Source: an uncultured Aureispira sp. (GTDB lineage Bacteria > Bacteroidota > Bacteroidia > Chitinophagales > Saprospiraceae). Taken from it: 35,632 bases of DNA. The notes under the pieces are model-generated. The model was given only the letters and a program-made list of their open reading frames with translations, searched no databases and was not told the DNA's origin. The DNA lies in NCBI GenBank assembly GCA_937942475.1, contig CALDEP010000038.1, positions 1-35,632 of the forward strand, written 5' to 3'. Positions 33,306 to 35,632 of this stretch are shown piece by piece (the stretch's first letter is position 1; each line of letters begins with the position of its first letter). Position numbers and translations under genes: made by a program.

Positions 33306-35632
33306 ATGAAAGCAATCTACTTATTGTTATTTAGCTTACTCAGCAACTCCATTCTTTGGGGGCAAGATACCTTATTATTAAAAGCAACACCAGAAGCTGG
33401 TTTCTACCAAACGGGCATACCTGTGGAATTGAAAGCAAGTACCGCTTCTGCAACGATTTATTACACCACTAATGGCAATCGCCCAAGCCTACAATCCAAA
33501 CGTTATCAAGGAGCTATCTTGGTGGACTCAAATGTTGTGATCAAAGCCTTAGCTTTTGCCAATGGCAAGAGTAGTGCTGTGTTGACCAATAGTTATTTTA
33601 TTGGAGAAGACTCTATTACCTTACCTGTTTTATCGGTTTCGATTCCTCCATACATCTTGTTTGATCCTGTCAAAGGCATTTTTAAACGAGGCCCTAGAGC
33701 AGGGGCAAGATTTCCACACAAGGGAGCCAATTTCTACTCTAGAAAAGAATATCCTTGCTATATAGAAATCTTTGAAACAGACAAAGAACGGGTCTTTGAT
33801 GGTGCCGTTGGTTTTAAAATATTTGGTGGGATGAGTCGTATTTTTCCTCAAAAATCTTTCTCCCTTTATGCTAGTAAATCTAGACATGGCAATAAATATG
33901 TTCGCCATCGTATTTTCCCTGAGAAAAAGCAAAAGAAATACAAACGCTTGGTGCTTAGAAATTCTGGTAGTGATTTTGGAGAAACCCACTTTAGAGATGC
34001 CTTGATTACTAGTTTTGGCAAAGATATAGGCATGGAGGTGCAAGCCTACCGACCTGCACTTGTGTTTATTAATGGCGAATATTGGGGAATTTATAACTTT
34101 AGAGAAAAATTAACCCGTCATTATCTAGTTGAGAATTTTGGTTATCACAAAGATAGCGTCAACTTAGTAGAACACCGCAAAAGCGTGCAAGCCGGTAGCC
34201 GAAAGACCTATGATGCTATGCGAACATTTATGCGTAGTAATAGCCTAGCCAGTCAAGAAAATTTTGATTATATTAATACTCAAATGGATGTTAATAATTT
34301 CATGGAATATGAAATTCTCCAAATCTATATTGACAACCAAGATGCGGGTGGTAATATTAAATTTTGGCGTCCAATGGAAGAAGGTGGTCGCTGGCGTTGG
34401 ATTTTGTTTGACACCGACTTTGGTTTAGGACATTATGGACGTTTTGGCTTTCGCAACAATAGTCTGGCATTTCACACCCGCCCAAATGGTCCAGGATGGC
34501 CAAATCCACCTTGGAGTACTTTGAATTTGCGTTCTCTGTTGCAAAACAAGAACTTTGAAGTAGCATTTGTTTCTAGGTTTTTAGATCGTTTAAATACAAG
34601 CTTTGATTCTACTAGTATTATTCCTAGAATTGACGAGATGGCGGCGGTTATTCTTCCCGAATTGCCAAGACATTGGGAGCGTTGGAACTTAACAGAAAAA
34701 CGTTGGCAAAAAGAAGTAGATCGCATGAAGGATTTTGTCAAAAAACGCCCTGAGTATATGAGGTCTTTTTTACGAGAGCGTTTTCCTGAATATGGTAAGG
34801 ATGTCCTTCTTAATATTCAAGTAGATAGTGGTGGTGTTGTGGAGTTAAATGAGGTGATTGATGTTCATAACAAATTCAAAGGTGTCTATTTCCAGAAACT
34901 CCCTGTTCGAGTAAAAGCAAAACCTTATTTTGGTTCTCAATTTTCGCATTGGGAAATGGACGATGAACGAATGGATGGTAAGGAGTTAAGCATTCGTTTT
35001 TCGGATACTTTGCATACCTTAAAAGCTATTTTTGTTACTGGTGAACACCCTGCCGTTCGACAAATGATTATCAATGAAATCAGCTGTGCAGATAGTGCTT
35101 CAGGCGATTGGATTGAGTTTTATAACGATTCTGACAAAGACTTAGACATTAGTAATTGGGTGATTGCTAGTACCAATAAAAAAACCTTTGTTTTTCCATC
35201 TGCAACCATTAAAGCGAAAGATTATATCGTTGTTTGCAAAAACGAGGAACGCTTTGCAAAAGCCTTTCCTTCTTGCAAAAACTTTATTGGTGGCTTGCCT
35301 TTTGGCTTGAGTTCTCAAAAAGAAATTATCCTGATTTATGATGATAATGACAATCCTGTAGACAGTATTGGCTATCATTTTTCCAAAGACTCTGCTGACT
35401 TGATTCAAACGATTGTATTGAGGGATTTTAATTTGGATAATAATACCATCCAAAGTTGGGAAAAATTACAAAGAAGTGGTAGTCCTGCTTCTGTTAATCC
35501 TGATTACATCAAGGTGAAGGAACAAAAAGACTGGAATCGCTTTTTAGGCTATGTAAAAAATGGAGGCATAACCGCTGGCATTTTTCTTTTAATTGTAGCC
35601 GCATATATTATGGTTCGAAAACAATTAAAACG
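33306..35632 (+). CDS. CotH kinase family protein with lamin-tail domain, truncated by window edge
   Basis: 775 residues visible with no stop before the edge; the C-terminus is probably only a few residues away. Order: signal peptide about 1-20 (MKAIYLLLFSLLSNSILWGQ), a chitobiase-C-terminal-like beta domain at about 25-100 (IYYTTNGNRPS), and a CotH kinase domain at about 105-480. The latter has YWGIYNFREKL, D343NQDAGGN350 and the metal-binding D369TDFG. A lamin-tail domain follows at about 587-715 (IINEISCADSASGDWIEFYN), then a hydrophobic helix at about 753-770 and a basic tail. CotH proteins are atypical kinases of spore coats and cellulosomes; the substrate here is unknown. The signal peptide and C-terminal anchor predict an envelope protein. 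An in-frame ATG at 33258 would add 16 residues but spoils the signal peptide. Confidence 0.88.
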   Translation, partial: MKAIYLLLFSLLSNSILWGQDTLLLKATPEAGFYQTGIPVELKASTASATIYYTTNGNRPSLQSKRYQGAILVDSNVVIKALAFANGKSSAVLTNSYFIGEDSITLPVLSVSIPPYILFDPVKGIFKRGPRAGARFPHKGANFYSRKEYPCYIEIFETDKERVFDGAVGFKIFGGMSRIFPQKSFSLYASKSRHGNKYVRHRIFPEKKQKKYKRLVLRNSGSDFGETHFRDALITSFGKDIGMEVQAYRPALVFINGEYWGIYNFREKLTRHYLVENFGYHKDSVNLVEHRKSVQAGSRKTYDAMRTFMRSNSLASQENFDYINTQMDVNNFMEYEILQIYIDNQDAGGNIKFWRPMEEGGRWRWILFDTDFGLGHYGRFGFRNNSLAFHTRPNGPGWPNPPWSTLNLRSLLQNKNFEVAFVSRFLDRLNTSFDSTSIIPRIDEMAAVILPELPRHWERWNLTEKRWQKEVDRMKDFVKKRPEYMRSFLRERFPEYGKDVLLNIQVDSGGVVELNEVIDVHNKFKGVYFQKLPVRVKAKPYFGSQFSHWEMDDERMDGKELSIRFSDTLHTLKAIFVTGEHPAVRQMIINEISCADSASGDWIEFYNDSDKDLDISNWVIASTNKKTFVFPSATIKAKDYIVVCKNEERFAKAFPSCKNFIGGLPFGLSSQKEIILIYDDNDNPVDSIGYHFSKDSADLIQTIVLRDFNLDNNTIQSWEKLQRSGSPASVNPDYIKVKEQKDWNRFLGYVKNGGITAGIFLLIVAAYIMVRKQLK

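Noticed and set aside
33630-35453. Minus-strand frames opposite the CotH-like gene
   Set aside because: Shadows of a well-supported coding gene on the plus strand.

Overview
The window comes from an AT-rich Bacteroidota chromosome, most likely a gliding or filamentous marine member of the Saprospiria (Saprospira/Aureispira-like; lineage inferred). Three things point there: a dense set of type IX secretion (T9SS) and gliding genes (gldJ, a porP/sprF family gene, two porU copies, porV, gldN, porW/sprE), TAnnTTTG-type -7 promoter boxes, and long AT-rich hairpins between genes. I saw no rRNA, tRNA, CRISPR array, insertion sequence or phage gene.

Layout. 1-1289 (-): 5' part of parE (topoisomerase IV subunit B), running off the left edge. 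1480-2528 (-): a two-gene mobile module, 'mobile mystery protein' A (helix-turn-helix) and B (Fic enzyme), preceded by a 32-bp-period array of palindromic sites. 2806-7401 (-): a large alpha-2-macroglobulin with an intact CxEQ thioester motif. 7687-10264 (-): porP/sprF followed by gldJ, a likely operon. 11104-19361 (+): two tandem, full-length porU sortase genes of identical length (1295 aa), each with a similar upstream region. 19961-21292 (+): porV. 21612-22502 (-): gldN, without gldKLM. 23055-25736 (-): class A penicillin-binding protein. 26030-28873 (-): porW/sprE with an extraordinary Lys/Arg tract. 29244-30095 (+): membrane-anchored M23 peptidase. 30099-31959 (-): rlmN and an ABC-2 type permease. 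32348-33055 (-): radC. 33306 to the right edge (+): a CotH-kinase/lamin-tail protein with a C-terminal membrane anchor.

How it works together. The centre of the window is a T9SS assembly region. GldN belongs to the periplasmic ring, PorW/SprE links the motor to the outer-membrane translocon, GldJ is a lipoprotein needed for gliding and secretion, PorP/SprF is an outer-membrane protein, and PorV and PorU form the attachment complex that shuttles cargo and cleaves its C-terminal signal. Two peptidoglycan genes (PBP1A and the M23 hydrolase) are interleaved and may serve envelope-spanning assembly (inference).

The most unusual points are the tandem porU pair, the 32-bp operator array in front of the Fic module next to parE (ParE/GyrB are known Fic targets in other bacteria), the polybasic tract in PorW, a MITE-like element with a relative flanking the PBP1A gene, and repeated long AT-rich hairpins between genes.
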